Source: VXYL01 sp965199915 (GTDB lineage Bacteria; Pseudomonadota; Gammaproteobacteria; Pseudomonadales; Azotimanducaceae). Taken from it: a stretch of 64,000 nucleotides of DNA. Positions 1 through 9,344 of this stretch are shown one piece after another (position 1 is the stretch's first letter; every line of letters begins with the position of its first letter). The stretch covers positions 1,178,001-1,242,000 of the forward strand of contig OZ241348.1 of assembly GCA_965199915.1 (NCBI GenBank). Direction: 5' to 3'. Under the pieces are notes generated by a model. The model was given only the letters and a program-made list of their open reading frames with translations, searched no databases and was not told the origin of the DNA. The position numbers were made by a program, and so were the translations under genes.

Positions 1-481
1 CGCCGAGCACCGCGTCCGCGGCGTCCGCGAACATCCTCCCTTGCGCGAATTGCAGGCTGCGGTCGCGCCCGAAGCGGTAGTGCGCGAAGTAGTCCGCGTT
101 CGTGCCGAGGACGCGGAATCCCCGGTGCGCGTCGCCCAGCGACAACGGAATGGTCCAAGCCACTTCAGGCCGCTCCGCGATGGCTTGGTAGCTGGCCCAG
201 CGAATGTTGTTGGTGGCATCGCCAACGCGAAAGAGGGAATAGAGCACCAAATGCAACGGCCCGCCTCGGGCGCCGACGATCAAGTCGGCCCCGGAGATGG
301 TGTTGGCGAAGCTCGCCTTGGCGCCGGTGCGGATGCGCTCGACGCCGGTCAGCAACGCCACGCCCACCGCCACGGAGCAAACCGTCAACAGCGCGGTCAG
401 CCGCCGATGCCACAGGCTCTTGAAACCCAGCGCGAACACCACGCCCCGCGACGCGCGACGGCTTTGCAGCGCGTCACTCAT
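1..481 (-). CDS. ABC transporter permease, FtsX/MacB-like (partial, runs off the left edge)
   Basis: About 160 N-terminal residues are visible. After a basic N-terminus there is one membrane helix (LLTVCSVAVGVALLTGV), then a periplasmic stretch with GADLIVGARGGPLHLVLYSL, which is characteristic of the MacB/FtsX (DUF214) permease family. The ATG lies inside the last codons of the ATP-binding gene upstream (ATG at 481-479, stop of the ATPase at 476-474), so the two are translationally coupled and form one exporter. Substrate is unknown; relatives move lipoproteins, peptides or metals. The C-terminal FtsX helices lie outside the window. Confidence 0.85.
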   Translation of the reverse strand, partial: MSDALQSRRASRGVVFALGFKSLWHRRLTALLTVCSVAVGVALLTGVERIRTGAKASFANTISGADLIVGARGGPLHLVLYSLFRVGDATNNIRWASYQAIAERPEVAWTIPLSLGDAHRGFRVLGTNADYFAHYRFGRDRSLQFAQGRMFADAADAVLG

Positions 482-1187
482 CGTCCGCTGGCGACCACGC
501 GCCGTTCAACTCGCGCATCGAGAGGCGACGATCGAAAAACTCCGCGAACGCGGTGTCGTGGCTGGCGAACAACACCGTGGCTTTCACCGCCGCGCACTCG
601 TCGATGAGCAAGCGCACGAAGCGCTCCCGGTTGGCGGCATCCAATGCGGAGGTGGGCTCGTCGGCGATCAAGATGTCCGGACGGCCCATGAGCGCGCGCG
701 CCGCCGCCACCCGCTGCTGCTGGCCAATGCTCAAACGGCTGGCGCCGCGAGCCAACACCTCCGCCCCCAACCCCAGACGCCCGAGCAACCGCTTCGCTTC
801 CTCGGCAAGCGCGCCCGCGCCGCCGCCGCCCGCCCGCGCCGCCCGCGCCGTCGAAAACCGGCAAGGCAGAAGCACGTTGTCCAACACCGACAGATAGGGC
901 AACAGATTGAACATCTGAAACACGAACCCCATGCGCTCGGCGCGGAAGCGGTCCCGCGCCGCCGGGGGGAGCGACGACAGCGCCTCGCCGCACGCCTCCA
1001 CCGTGCCCCGCGTCGGCGCCACGACGCCGCCAATCAGGGCGAGCAACGTGCTCTTGCCGCTGCCGCTGGGCCCGTCGATGAACACCCGCTCGCCCGGCGG
1101 CACGAGCAGTTCCGCCACATCCAGCACCGGCGGCCTGGCGCCGTACGCGAAAGCCGCCTGCGCCACGCGAATGGCCGGCGCGGTCAC
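474..1187 (-). CDS. ABC transporter ATP-binding protein (LolD/MacB type)
   Basis: 237-residue cytoplasmic ATPase that powers the coupled permease. It shows Walker A GPSGSGKST, a Q-loop (FQMFNLLPYLSV), the signature LSIGQQQR, Walker B ILIADEPTSALD and the switch histidine in ASHD. The length fits a stand-alone LolD/MacB-type ATPase. The start chosen is GTG at 1187, giving MTAPAIRV just ahead of the first beta strand; no ATG is available nearby and the ribosome binding site is weak. An Ala/Gly-rich insertion follows the Q-loop region. The gene overlaps the permease by 8 bases. Confidence 0.88.
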   Translation of the reverse strand: MTAPAIRVAQAAFAYGARPPVLDVAELLVPPGERVFIDGPSGSGKSTLLALIGGVVAPTRGTVEACGEALSSLPPAARDRFRAERMGFVFQMFNLLPYLSVLDNVLLPCRFSTARAARAGGGGAGALAEEAKRLLGRLGLGAEVLARGASRLSIGQQQRVAAARALMGRPDILIADEPTSALDAANRERFVRLLIDECAAVKATVLFASHDTAFAEFFDRRLSMRELNGAWSPADDE

Positions 1188-1246
1188 GGCGCTCGTCGGC
1201 CTTGCGCCAAGTCGGCGAGAACCATGCCCCGCGACGCCAGCGAGTG

Positions 1247-1843
1247 TCAGCCGCGGGCGCGGGCCGCGGCCTCGCGGCGCAGGCAGCGATCCAGCCAAGC
1301 CGCCACGTTCGGTTGCGCGGCGAAGTCCGCCCCCGCCATGCGGCCCCAAGCGAACACGCTGGCGACGTTCAAGTCCACCACCGTGAAGTCGTCGCCAAGC
1401 AGATAGTCGCGGCCGGCCAGCGCGCCGTTCAGGACGTCGAAAGGCTTGCGCATCGAGTCGATGGCGGCGCGGGCCGCCTCTTCGTCGCGCTCGCGCCCCA
1501 TCAGGCCGCGCGCCTTGAGCAAGGCTTCGAGCATGGGCTTTTCCACCGCGGCCATCACCCAGAAACACCAGCGCAACGTCTGCGCCTCTTCCGCCAACGA
1601 TCGCGGGGCCAGCTTGCCGTGCTTCTTCGCCAGATAGATGTTGATGGCCATGGATTCGGCCAAAGCGAAGCCGTCGTCCTCAATGGCCGGCACCTGCCCC
1701 ATCGGATTGGCCTCGAGCAGCGCCGCGGAAGCGCCGCCGTCGGCGAAGCCGGGCAGGTGATCGAAATCCAACTCCAGCTCGTGCGCGAGCCACAGCACCC
1801 GCATGGCGCGGGACTGCGCTGGGCCGTAGATGGTCAGGCTCAC
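1247..1843 (-). CDS. Glutathione S-transferase family protein
   Basis: 198 residues with an N-terminal thioredoxin fold (LTIYGPAQSRAMRVLWLAHE), the cis-proline region QVPAIEDDGFALAESMAI that binds glutathione, and an all-helical C-terminal domain ending in FTVVDLNVASVFAW and a C-terminal helix. Likely role: glutathione conjugation or peroxide detoxification in the cytoplasm; the substrate cannot be told. The GTG start overlaps the stop of the peroxiredoxin gene (GTGA), so both are one operon, which supports a redox-defence role. Confidence 0.87.
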   Translation of the reverse strand: MSLTIYGPAQSRAMRVLWLAHELELDFDHLPGFADGGASAALLEANPMGQVPAIEDDGFALAESMAINIYLAKKHGKLAPRSLAEEAQTLRWCFWVMAAVEKPMLEALLKARGLMGRERDEEAARAAIDSMRKPFDVLNGALAGRDYLLGDDFTVVDLNVASVFAWGRMAGADFAAQPNVAAWLDRCLRREAAARARG

Positions 1844-2319
1844 AGCGCCTCCAAAATGGCTTCCGCCTTGCTCACCTCGAACGCCCCCGGCGCTTCGACG
1901 GCCAGCTTGGACACCACGCCATCCTTCACCACCATCGCGTAGCGTTGCGAGCGCTTGCCGAGGCCGAAGCCGGAGCCGTCCATCTCCAAGCCCAGCGCGG
2001 CGGTGAACTCGCCGTTGCCGTCGCCGGCCATCACCAGGGCTTCGGCGTTCTTGTCCTTGCCCCAAGCGTCCATCACGAACGCGTCGTTCACCGAGACGCA
2101 CACGATCGCGTCCACGCCTTTGGCGAGGATGCGGTCCGCGTTCGCCACGTAGCCGGGCAGGTGCGCGTTCGAACAGGTGGGCGTGAACGCTCCGGGCACC
2201 GCGAACAGCACCACCTTCTTGCCGCCGAACAACTTGCTGGTGGACACCGCGGACGGGCGACCGTCGCGCATCACGTGCAGCTTGGCATCCGGCAGTTTTT
2301 CCCCTTCTTGAATCGCCAT
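1840..2319 (-). CDS. Peroxiredoxin, Prx5-like
   Basis: 159 residues. The peroxidatic cysteine lies in VPGAFTPTCS (Cys49), the Prx5-subfamily signature; the conserved Arg and the YAMVVKDGVVSKLAVE strand near the C-terminus fit the fold. It reduces hydrogen peroxide and organic hydroperoxides with thiol reductants, probably glutathione or glutaredoxin given the coupled GST. The ATG at 2319 follows a strong ribosome binding site (GAGGAAG). First gene of the two-gene operon with the GST. Confidence 0.92.
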   Translation of the reverse strand: MAIQEGEKLPDAKLHVMRDGRPSAVSTSKLFGGKKVVLFAVPGAFTPTCSNAHLPGYVANADRILAKGVDAIVCVSVNDAFVMDAWGKDKNAEALVMAGDGNGEFTAALGLEMDGSGFGLGKRSQRYAMVVKDGVVSKLAVEAPGAFEVSKAEAILEAL

Positions 2320-2511
2320 TGTCTTCCTCGAGATTCGTCGCAACGGCGTCGAGTCTACCGCAGCCTTTGGCCCGTGCGATCGTTTTGACGCGGTCTCGTT
2401 TCTTCGCGGGACGGGCGCAACGGCGCGGACACGGCGCGGACGCGGCGCGGACACCGCGCCGACACGCTCCAAATGGGGTATTTTGCCGGCAAGAGCGCGG
2501 GGGAGACGCGG

Positions 2512-4128
2512 ATGTCGCTGGCGGCATGGTCCTATCTGTTTCTGGTGGTCTACATCGGGGCGATGCTGGCCATTGGCGTGGTCGGTCAGCGCCGCGTCCG
2601 GCACGCGGACGACTTCGCCACCGCCCGCGGCGGCTACGGCCCCCTCTACTTGGCGTTCGCCTTCGCCGCCACCACCGCCAGCGGGGCGACCTTCCTCGGC
2701 GGACCAGGCCTCGCCTACTCCTATGGCTTGGCCACGGTGTGGGGCAACTTCCTCTACCCCATCGGCGTGTATTTCGGCGTGCTTATCTCGATGCGCCTGA
2801 TCGCCGCCTCGGGCAACCGTTTCGGCAACCGCACCATTCCGGAATACCTGGGCGACCGCTTCCAATCGAACGGCATCCGCGTCTTGGTGTCGCTCTTTTC
2901 GCTGGTGCTGTTCTTCTACTTGGTGGGCCAGCTGGTGTCCGGGCTTGTCATGTTCGAGATCATGCTGGGCATGCCGCCCGTTTGGGCGCTCATCGTGACG
3001 TCTTCGGTGCTATTGATCTACGTCGTGCTTGGCGGCGCGCATGCCGACATCCTCACCGACGGCGCCCAAGGCGTGATGATGCTGGTGCTCGCCATCGTCG
3101 TCATTGCGCTGTTCGTGCTTGGCGTCGGCGTGGACGGCGGCATGACGGGCTTGCTCGACAGCCTTGGGCGGCAAGACGCGAATCTGGTCGGCGCGCTGAA
3201 CCCCAGCACGCCGCTCTACCACTCGCCGTGGTCCATCATCTGCATCGTGTTCGCGCACCTGCCCCTTGGCCTGCTGCCGCACCTCGGCAACAAGCTGTGG
3301 GCGCTCAAAGGCGCCGACCAACAGCGTTCGTTCGTCAAACTCGCGTTCGCGTTCGGCATCACGCTCGGCATGTTGGGATTGGCCGGCCTGCTCGCCCGCG
3401 GCGTGCTCGGCGGCGCCTTGCTGGAGGAAGGCGCGAATCCCAATCAAGCGTTGCCGATGCTGTTCATCGAACTGTTTCCCACTTGGCTCGCGGCGTTGAT
3501 CGGCGTCGGCATCCTAGCCGCCGTCATGTCCACCGCCGACGGCTTGGTGGTCTCCTCGTCGCAGATCATCGCCAACGACATCTACCGGCGTTCCCTCGCG
3601 TCCGTGATCGCGCCGCGCGCCACCGACGCCGAACGTGACCGGCAGGAACTGCTGATCAGCCGCGTGGCCACGGTGGCGGTGCTGGTGATCTGCACGGGCC
3701 TCGCGTGGCTCTTCATGGAACGCAACATCGCGCTCACCGTGTGGATCGGCATCGGCGGCATGATGGCGGCGTTCGCCGGGCCGCTGGTGGTGGGCGCGTT
3801 GTGGAAAGGGGTGACGCGCGCCGGCGCCTACGCCGGCCTCGTCTCCGGTTTCCTCGCGTTCGTGGCGCTGCACACGCAGGCCATCGATCCGGGCTGGTTC
3901 GCCGGCGGCCCGCTGGGCGGCGTGGCCGCGTGGCTGCACGGGGAAGGTCCCAACCCGACGTCCTGCGCCGCGCTTGGCGAGGCCGTGGGCATCGTCTTCA
4001 CCGTGGTGTTCTCCAAGCTCTCGGCGCCGTTGCCGGCCGCGCACGTCGCGGCGATGTTCGGCGGCGATGAGACGGAAGCGGAACCGGGCGGCGCGGAGGG
4101 GCTCGGAGCAACCAAACAAGAAGCGTGA
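2512..4128 (+). CDS. Sodium:solute symporter family protein
   Basis: About 538 residues with roughly 13 membrane helices, a Na+-coupled transporter of the SSF family (PanF/PutP-like). Visible family features are the N-terminal ATTASGATFLGGPGLAYSYG segment and ILAAVMSTADGLVVSSSQII, the conserved Na+-site helix. The substrate cannot be deduced. An ATG at 2473 is possible, but the start at 2512 (MSLAAWSYLF) is preceded by GGGGAGA at good spacing and places the first helix properly. It converges on the FAD oxidase gene, with 18 bases between the two stops. Confidence 0.9.
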   Translation: MSLAAWSYLFLVVYIGAMLAIGVVGQRRVRHADDFATARGGYGPLYLAFAFAATTASGATFLGGPGLAYSYGLATVWGNFLYPIGVYFGVLISMRLIAASGNRFGNRTIPEYLGDRFQSNGIRVLVSLFSLVLFFYLVGQLVSGLVMFEIMLGMPPVWALIVTSSVLLIYVVLGGAHADILTDGAQGVMMLVLAIVVIALFVLGVGVDGGMTGLLDSLGRQDANLVGALNPSTPLYHSPWSIICIVFAHLPLGLLPHLGNKLWALKGADQQRSFVKLAFAFGITLGMLGLAGLLARGVLGGALLEEGANPNQALPMLFIELFPTWLAALIGVGILAAVMSTADGLVVSSSQIIANDIYRRSLASVIAPRATDAERDRQELLISRVATVAVLVICTGLAWLFMERNIALTVWIGIGGMMAAFAGPLVVGALWKGVTRAGAYAGLVSGFLAFVALHTQAIDPGWFAGGPLGGVAAWLHGEGPNPTSCAALGEAVGIVFTVVFSKLSAPLPAAHVAAMFGGDETEAEPGGAEGLGATKQEA

Positions 4129-4146
4129 AGCCGGCCACGGCCACGA

Positions 4147-5754
4147 TCAGGGATCCGCCAGCACGCCTGGATTGAGTATGCCGTTCGGGTCCAACGTCCT
4201 CTTCGCGGCGCGCCACACATCCGCGAACAGCCGCGGCCGCTGTTTGTCCCAACCGGCCCGGTGCATTCTGCCCACGGCGTGGTGATGCGTCACGGTGCCG
4301 CCCGCCGCCACCACCGCGTTGGTGGCGACGTCCTTGATGGCTTGCCAGCGCTCCGTTTCCGCCCCGCGCGGCACGACGCCGCTGAAGGTGTAGTACGGTG
4401 CCGGCCCGTCCGGATAGACGTGCGTGAAACGGCAGGACAGGCGCGCGCCGGCGCCAAGAGCTTCCCGCAACGCGTCGCCCACCGCGGCGCGCACCTGGGC
4501 ATCGAACGCCGGCCACCGATCCCAAGTCACCGCGGTCTCGAAGGTGTCGGTCAAGAGGCCGAGCCCAGCGGTGAGGCCGGCGTTCGCGCCGACAAAGGCG
4601 TTGCGCCACGCGCCCACCGCGCCCCCGCGGCCGGTGGGGGCGCCGCTGCCGTCGTCCACCAGCACTTCGGAGTCGTCCACCAAGCCGCCGTGATCGCGGG
4701 CCAGCGCCACCGCGGCGCGCATGTTGTCCCCCTGCGGAACGTCAGCGGATTCGAAGCCGATGATGAGCAAGGCATGCCGGCCGTCCATGCCGGCGGCGTA
4801 CTTCGCTTCGTCCGCGTCGAGGATGCGCAAATTGGCCGGCCACAGCTTGGCTTGGACAATCGCCCGCACGGCGTCGCAACCCCTTGGCCAAGAGGCGAAG
4901 CGAACGCCGGCGGTGGCGCGGAACACCGGGCGTTTCTGCAAGCGCAGCCAACACGACGTGATGACGCCCAAGGTGCCCTCGGAGCCGAGCACCAACCGAT
5001 CCGGGCTAGGCCCGGCGCCGCTGCCCGGCAGGCGGCGGGACTCGAACCATCCCGCCGGCGTCAGCATTCGCGTCGCCTCCACGAAATCGTCGATGTGCGT
5101 GTGGTTGGTGGCGTAGTGGCCGCCGGACCGCGTCGCCACCCAGCCGCCAACCGTGGACCACGGAAAGCTCTGCGGGAAGTGCCGCAGCGTCAACCCCAGC
5201 GGCCGCAGCGCCGCCTCCAGATCCGGCCCCAAGATGCCGGCCTGCACCTTCGCCGCACGCGAAACCTCGTCCACCTCCAACACCGCGTTCATGTGGTCGA
5301 GGTCGATCGTCACCGCGGATTGCGCTTGCGCCGGCGCGTTCACACCCCACACCACGGACGTGCCGCCGCCGTAGGGAACGGCGGCGTGCCCTTCCCGGTC
5401 GCACCACGCAAGCGTCTCCTCCAACTCGGCTTCGTCGCGCGGGTGCGCCACCGCGTCGGGCGGATTGGCGAAATCGCCGCGCAAGGCGCACAACAACTCC
5501 AACGCATGGCCGCCGTAGGTGTGCGTGACGCGCTCCGCGTGGTCCGCCGAGACCCACCCTCCAAGCGCGCTCGGCACCGCAAGACGCGGACGGCGCAGTT
5601 CGATCGCGTCGATGGCGGGCACCGGCGGCGGACGCACGTCCCGCCCCAAGCGGGCGGCGAGCTGCTTGGTCGCGTTGGCGCGCGCGGCCTCGCTTGGCTC
5701 GTCCGAGACGTATCCCCACGTCCAGAAGCTGCGCCGCTCCGCTCTCGCCGCCAT
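4147..5754 (-). CDS. FAD-binding oxidase, alkyldihydroxyacetonephosphate synthase-like
   Basis: 535 residues of the VAO/PCMH flavoprotein family. The FAD domain is near residues 100-290 (VPYGGGTSVVWG, then GSEGTLGVIT), followed by the FAD-oxidase C-terminal domain. Near the end is THHHAVGRMHR, the active-site histidine loop typical of alkylglycerone-phosphate synthases, and the terminal LDPNGILNPG is common to the superfamily. AGPS itself exchanges an acyl for an alkyl chain in ether-lipid synthesis; bacterial homologues may instead oxidise hydroxy acids, so the substrate is uncertain. Confidence 0.85.
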   Translation of the reverse strand: MAARAERRSFWTWGYVSDEPSEAARANATKQLAARLGRDVRPPPVPAIDAIELRRPRLAVPSALGGWVSADHAERVTHTYGGHALELLCALRGDFANPPDAVAHPRDEAELEETLAWCDREGHAAVPYGGGTSVVWGVNAPAQAQSAVTIDLDHMNAVLEVDEVSRAAKVQAGILGPDLEAALRPLGLTLRHFPQSFPWSTVGGWVATRSGGHYATNHTHIDDFVEATRMLTPAGWFESRRLPGSGAGPSPDRLVLGSEGTLGVITSCWLRLQKRPVFRATAGVRFASWPRGCDAVRAIVQAKLWPANLRILDADEAKYAAGMDGRHALLIIGFESADVPQGDNMRAAVALARDHGGLVDDSEVLVDDGSGAPTGRGGAVGAWRNAFVGANAGLTAGLGLLTDTFETAVTWDRWPAFDAQVRAAVGDALREALGAGARLSCRFTHVYPDGPAPYYTFSGVVPRGAETERWQAIKDVATNAVVAAGGTVTHHHAVGRMHRAGWDKQRPRLFADVWRAAKRTLDPNGILNPGVLADP

Positions 5755-5893
5755 CGCTTCGCGCCGTCGGCTTCTACCGCGTCCCTACCGGGCGCGTTCG
5801 AGTTTGCGCCGCAAACTCCCTGCCTGTCGTAAAGACTTGACTCATTCGTAAAGGCCTTCGTCTCTCAGCAGGCCAAGGTGCGAACAACCGCTT

Positions 5894-6730
5894 TCAATCG
5901 CCGGAGGCGGCACTTGTGAACACCTCCAACGCCACCGCGTACTGATCGGCGAAGAACGGTCCGTCCCCGCCAAGCCCGCGCAGTTCGTCCCGCACGGCAT
6001 CGAGTTGGCGCGTCTCGTCCGTGCCGGCGAGGATGCGCGCCACATGCACCCAGCCTTGCGCCATCAAGGCCGCGGCGGCGTCTTCCGCCTCTTTCGCCAG
6101 AGCCGCGCTGGTCGCGAACGATTCGGCGGCGGCGCGGTGATCGCCAATCGCCACTTGGTGCGCGCCGAGAATCCAGTAGCCGTTGCGGCGGCGCTCCGGC
6201 CCCAAGCCCAGTTCGGCGGCCAACTCGACGTTCTTCCGCGCCGCCACAAGGCCCAGTTCGCGGTGGCGCTCGCGCACGGCGGCCGCTTCGGACGGGCCCC
6301 AGCCGATCCAAGTGTTCGCCGCCAGGTTGTAGGTCATGGGGATCGCGGCGGACTTGTACTCGACCGCTTGTTCGGCATGCCGCTCGGCAAGGTTGAGGGC
6401 GTGTTGCAGGAGGAGTTTTTGCAGGTAGACGTAGCCGTCCATGTCCTCCAAGCCGCGCCGGAACTGCTTGCCGAGCAGGAAGCTCGCCGCGCGCAAACCG
6501 GCCGGCGAGGTTTCGGTGAGCGGCTCGGCCAACAGCCGCGCCACCGCCGAGGTTTCGCCGCCACGCGCGCTGTTTTCGCTACCGGCCATGGCCGAGAGTG
6601 CCCCGATTGCCACCGTGAACGCGGCGATTGTACGCCACCGAACGCCGGGGCCGTCCGGCCGCGGGGCGTGTTGCTCCGCAAAGACGCCCGTTGCGCGGGC
6701 CGAAGCATGCGCGAGGCGGCACATTCGCAT
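5894..6730 (-). CDS. Hypothetical exported helical protein
   Basis: 278 residues, family not recognised. A hydrophobic stretch TIAAFTVAIGALSAMAGS after about 33 residues could be a signal peptide with an unusually long n-region; no better start codon is found nearer to it. The rest is Ala/Glu-rich helices resembling tetratricopeptide-type arrays (GDHRAAAESFATSAALAKEA). The first ATG lies inside a tandem repeat (6720-6760) next to the divergent lipoprotein gene, so the two probably share a promoter region. Confidence 0.55.
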   Translation of the reverse strand: MRMCRLAHASARATGVFAEQHAPRPDGPGVRWRTIAAFTVAIGALSAMAGSENSARGGETSAVARLLAEPLTETSPAGLRAASFLLGKQFRRGLEDMDGYVYLQKLLLQHALNLAERHAEQAVEYKSAAIPMTYNLAANTWIGWGPSEAAAVRERHRELGLVAARKNVELAAELGLGPERRRNGYWILGAHQVAIGDHRAAAESFATSAALAKEAEDAAAALMAQGWVHVARILAGTDETRQLDAVRDELRGLGGDGPFFADQYAVALEVFTSAASGD

Positions 6731-6760
6731 CTGCTAGATGCACATTCGCATCTGCTAGAT
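6720..6760. repeat. Tandem duplication of a 21-bp unit
   Basis: Two adjacent copies of CACATTCGCATCTGCTAGATG; the second lacks only the last base match. They lie between the divergent genes starting at 6730 and 6816. The duplication carries two copies of the same potential start codon on the minus strand, the outer one being closed by a TAG. The sequence TAGATTAT at the right edge could serve as a -10 box for the lipoprotein gene. Confidence 0.75.
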
Positions 6761-6815
6761 TATGGGGCACTCGCTGCACAGGTGAAACATGCTTCCACGC
6801 AAGGAGGCCAAGGCG

Positions 6816-7373
6816 ATGGCCGCCTCGCCGCGCGTCCGCGCGGGCGGCAAAGCAGCCGCGGCGATCGCGCTTCTTGCGGCGGCTGCCGCCCTCGGCGCGT
6901 GTGCACAACTCGGAACCCAAGCGCCGAGCGATTTCGATTTGAGCGGCGAGTGGGTGCTGGACCGACAAGCCAGCGACGCGGCGCCGGACATCGACGCCAT
7001 TCGCGACCGCGAAGATCGGCAGCTGGTGCGCGGCAAGCCCGCGAACGCGGCGGACTCGGCGGCGTTCGTGGTGCAGGACTTTCCGGTGCTTGCGGCACGG
7101 CGACTGCGCATCGAACAGCATGCGGACTCCATGGGCGTGTACTACGACGGGCACCAATACCGCGACGTCTCCTGGGGCGACCGCAGCCGGGATCTGTGGA
7201 CGGTGCGCGCCGGTTGGACGGCTGGCCGGCTGGTGGTCCGCTCCGAGCGCGGCCCGATCCGCGGCGAGGAGACCTTCGCGTTGGAGAACGGCGGTCGACG
7301 GCTGCGCATCGCGGTGTCGGTTCACGCCGGCGCCGAACACGTGCGCGCCTTGCGCGTCTACCGCCGTCCTTGA
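6816..7373 (+). CDS. Putative outer-membrane or periplasmic lipoprotein, unknown function
   Basis: About 185 residues. The N-terminus is a lipoprotein signal peptide: basic start, hydrophobic core AIALLAAAAALGAC with a lipobox ending at Cys29. The mature part is mostly beta (LSGEWVLDRQASD, then EETFALENGGRRLRIAVSVH), resembling small lipocalin-like periplasmic proteins, but no family is recognised. The start at 6816 is preceded by a perfect AAGGAGG at 8 bases; an upstream ATG at 6789 with AGGTGA is an alternative. The S9 peptidase follows after 54 bases and may be co-transcribed. Confidence 0.65.
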   Translation: MAASPRVRAGGKAAAAIALLAAAAALGACAQLGTQAPSDFDLSGEWVLDRQASDAAPDIDAIRDREDRQLVRGKPANAADSAAFVVQDFPVLAARRLRIEQHADSMGVYYDGHQYRDVSWGDRSRDLWTVRAGWTAGRLVVRSERGPIRGEETFALENGGRRLRIAVSVHAGAEHVRALRVYRRP

Positions 7374-7427
7374 CGCCCAACGAACGCCCGCGCCACAATC
7401 TCGAAATCCGACCTTGGACTGGTGACC

Positions 7428-9344
7428 ATGCGCTTTCTTCCGCTCCCCCTTCGCGGTCTTCGATCAGGGTGCGCTCTCGTCGCCCTCGCCGTTGCGCCCG
7501 TCGTTGGCGCTTCGGAGGTGCCCATCTCCGCGTTCTTGGACCAAGTGCGGGTGGGGAACGTGATGATCTCTCCCACCGGCGAGTACATCGCCGTCACCTT
7601 GCGCGCCGATGGCAAAGCGCGTTTCCGCGTGATGACCCATCCGGGCTGGGAAGTGAAGTACGACCTCTTTCTGGGCGACGAGAGGGAAGTCTCCGAAATG
7701 CGGTGGGTTCAGGACGAGCTCGTGCTCGTTTCCTTGGGCCGCAGGCCGTTGCGCTTGGACATCACCGTCCCCACCGGGGAGTTGCGCAGCATCGACATCG
7801 AAACTGGGAAAATCCGCATTCTGCCTTCGGGTGGCGTTATCGACACGTTGCGGAACGATCCCGACCATGTGCTGGTGACCAACGCCGCGGGCAGATTCAC
7901 CCATGTGAACCGGTTGAACGTGTACACCGGGCACACCCAGCGCATCGCCCAATCCGCAAACCCGGGAGGGGGGTTCGTCTCGAACGCCGAAGGCGAAGTG
8001 GTATTCACCACGGGCCAGAACGAGGCAAACGAAACGCAGGTTCACTACCGGCGGAAACGCGAGCGGTGGCGGCTTGTGGAGAGTTTTCCGTATGGCGTAG
8101 AGGGCTGGCGTCCCGCGTGGCACGGGCCCCGTGCCGACTCCTATTTCACATGGGACAACCGCGGCGATTCCTCCACCACGGGGCTCGGTCTCTACGATGC
8201 GGTCAGCGGCGAGCACAAAATGGTCATTCGGCAACCCAAGGTCGACATCACCTACTCCATGTTTGATTTCAGCCGCCGGCCATACGGGGTTCGTTTCGAC
8301 CACCATTTCCCTGCGGTGCAGTACTTGAACCCGAAGCACCCCCTCGCGCAGCAACACGCCGGCGTCAGCAAGGCGCACCCGGAGGACTTCGTGAGTTTCA
8401 CCAGTTTTCCGCGCGACCACAGCAAGACCGTCGCTCTGATTACCGGAGATCGCAACCCGGGCGCGTTTGTGCTCGTGGATTTCAAGGCCAAGCAAGTGAC
8501 GCCGCTTGTGACGCGCAAGGCGTCGCTGCCGCGCGAGGCGTTGAGCACCATGCAACCGGTGGAACTGCAAGTGCGCGACGGCGCAACGATCTACGGCTAT
8601 GTCACCAGCCACGCGAACGCCAAGACGCCGGGGCCGATGGTCGTTCTCGTGCATGGCGGACCGCACGGCGTGCGCGACTACTGGGGCTTCAACGGCGAGG
8701 TGCAGCTATTGGCCAATCGAGGCTTTCATGTGCTGCAGGTGAACTACCGCGGTTCCGGCGGGTACGGCGAAGCCTACGAGCGCGCCGGGTACGGCGAGTG
8801 GGGTCGGCGGATGCAGGACGACGTGACCGACGCCACCCGCTGGGCGATACAAACCCGGATCGCCGACCCCGACCGGGTGTGCATCATGGGCGCCAGCTAC
8901 GGCGCATACTCTGCGCTAATGGGTGTTGTGCGCGAGCCGGATTTGTACCGTTGCGCGATCGGCCAAGCCGGCGTCTACGATCTGACGCTGATGGAAAAGA
9001 GGGGCGACATACGCCGCCGGCGCTCCGGCGTGCACTACATCCGAGAAGTGATCGGGGACGACGAGGAGGAACTCAAGGCGCGCTCGCCAAGCCACAACGC
9101 GCACCGCATCCGCGCCGCCGTGATGCTGGTCCACGGCGGCCGCGACCCGCGCACGCCACTGGCGCACGGACACGCGATGCGCGACGCGCTGAAGAAGGCC
9201 GGCAAACCGGTGGAATGGGTGTTCGAGAGCGCCCAAGGGCACGGCTTCGTCGGCAACGCGGCGCGGGCGGAGCTCTACGAGCGCATCCTCGCCTTCTTGA
9301 ACACGCACATCGGCGAAGCGCCGGAAGCGCCGCCGCCCGCTTAG
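7428..9344 (+). CDS. S9 family prolyl oligopeptidase-type serine peptidase
   Basis: 638 residues: a signal peptide (CALVALAVAPVVGASE), an N-terminal beta-propeller (about 25-380) and a C-terminal alpha/beta hydrolase. The catalytic triad is visible as Ser490 in GASYGAYS, Asp573 in GGRDPRTP and His605 in AQGHGF; the oxyanion motif VLVHGGPHG precedes it. It is predicted to be a periplasmic peptidase acting on short peptides. A GTG at 7422 is an alternative start. Its TAG stop and last bases lie in the terminal repeat of the small mobile element at 9340-9446, so the present C-terminus may differ from the ancestral one. Confidence 0.9.
   Translation: MRFLPLPLRGLRSGCALVALAVAPVVGASEVPISAFLDQVRVGNVMISPTGEYIAVTLRADGKARFRVMTHPGWEVKYDLFLGDEREVSEMRWVQDELVLVSLGRRPLRLDITVPTGELRSIDIETGKIRILPSGGVIDTLRNDPDHVLVTNAAGRFTHVNRLNVYTGHTQRIAQSANPGGGFVSNAEGEVVFTTGQNEANETQVHYRRKRERWRLVESFPYGVEGWRPAWHGPRADSYFTWDNRGDSSTTGLGLYDAVSGEHKMVIRQPKVDITYSMFDFSRRPYGVRFDHHFPAVQYLNPKHPLAQQHAGVSKAHPEDFVSFTSFPRDHSKTVALITGDRNPGAFVLVDFKAKQVTPLVTRKASLPREALSTMQPVELQVRDGATIYGYVTSHANAKTPGPMVVLVHGGPHGVRDYWGFNGEVQLLANRGFHVLQVNYRGSGGYGEAYERAGYGEWGRRMQDDVTDATRWAIQTRIADPDRVCIMGASYGAYSALMGVVREPDLYRCAIGQAGVYDLTLMEKRGDIRRRRSGVHYIREVIGDDEEELKARSPSHNAHRIRAAVMLVHGGRDPRTPLAHGHAMRDALKKAGKPVEWVFESAQGHGFVGNAARAELYERILAFLNTHIGEAPEAPPPA

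Noticed and set aside
297..1406. Long open frames antisense to the ABC and GST genes
   Set aside because: They are Arg/Ala/His-rich, match no family and lie opposite well-supported genes; such shadows are expected at this GC content.
4261..5832. 523-codon open frame antisense to the FAD oxidase
   Set aside because: Low-complexity Arg-rich composition and no start context; the oxidase on the other strand has clear motifs.
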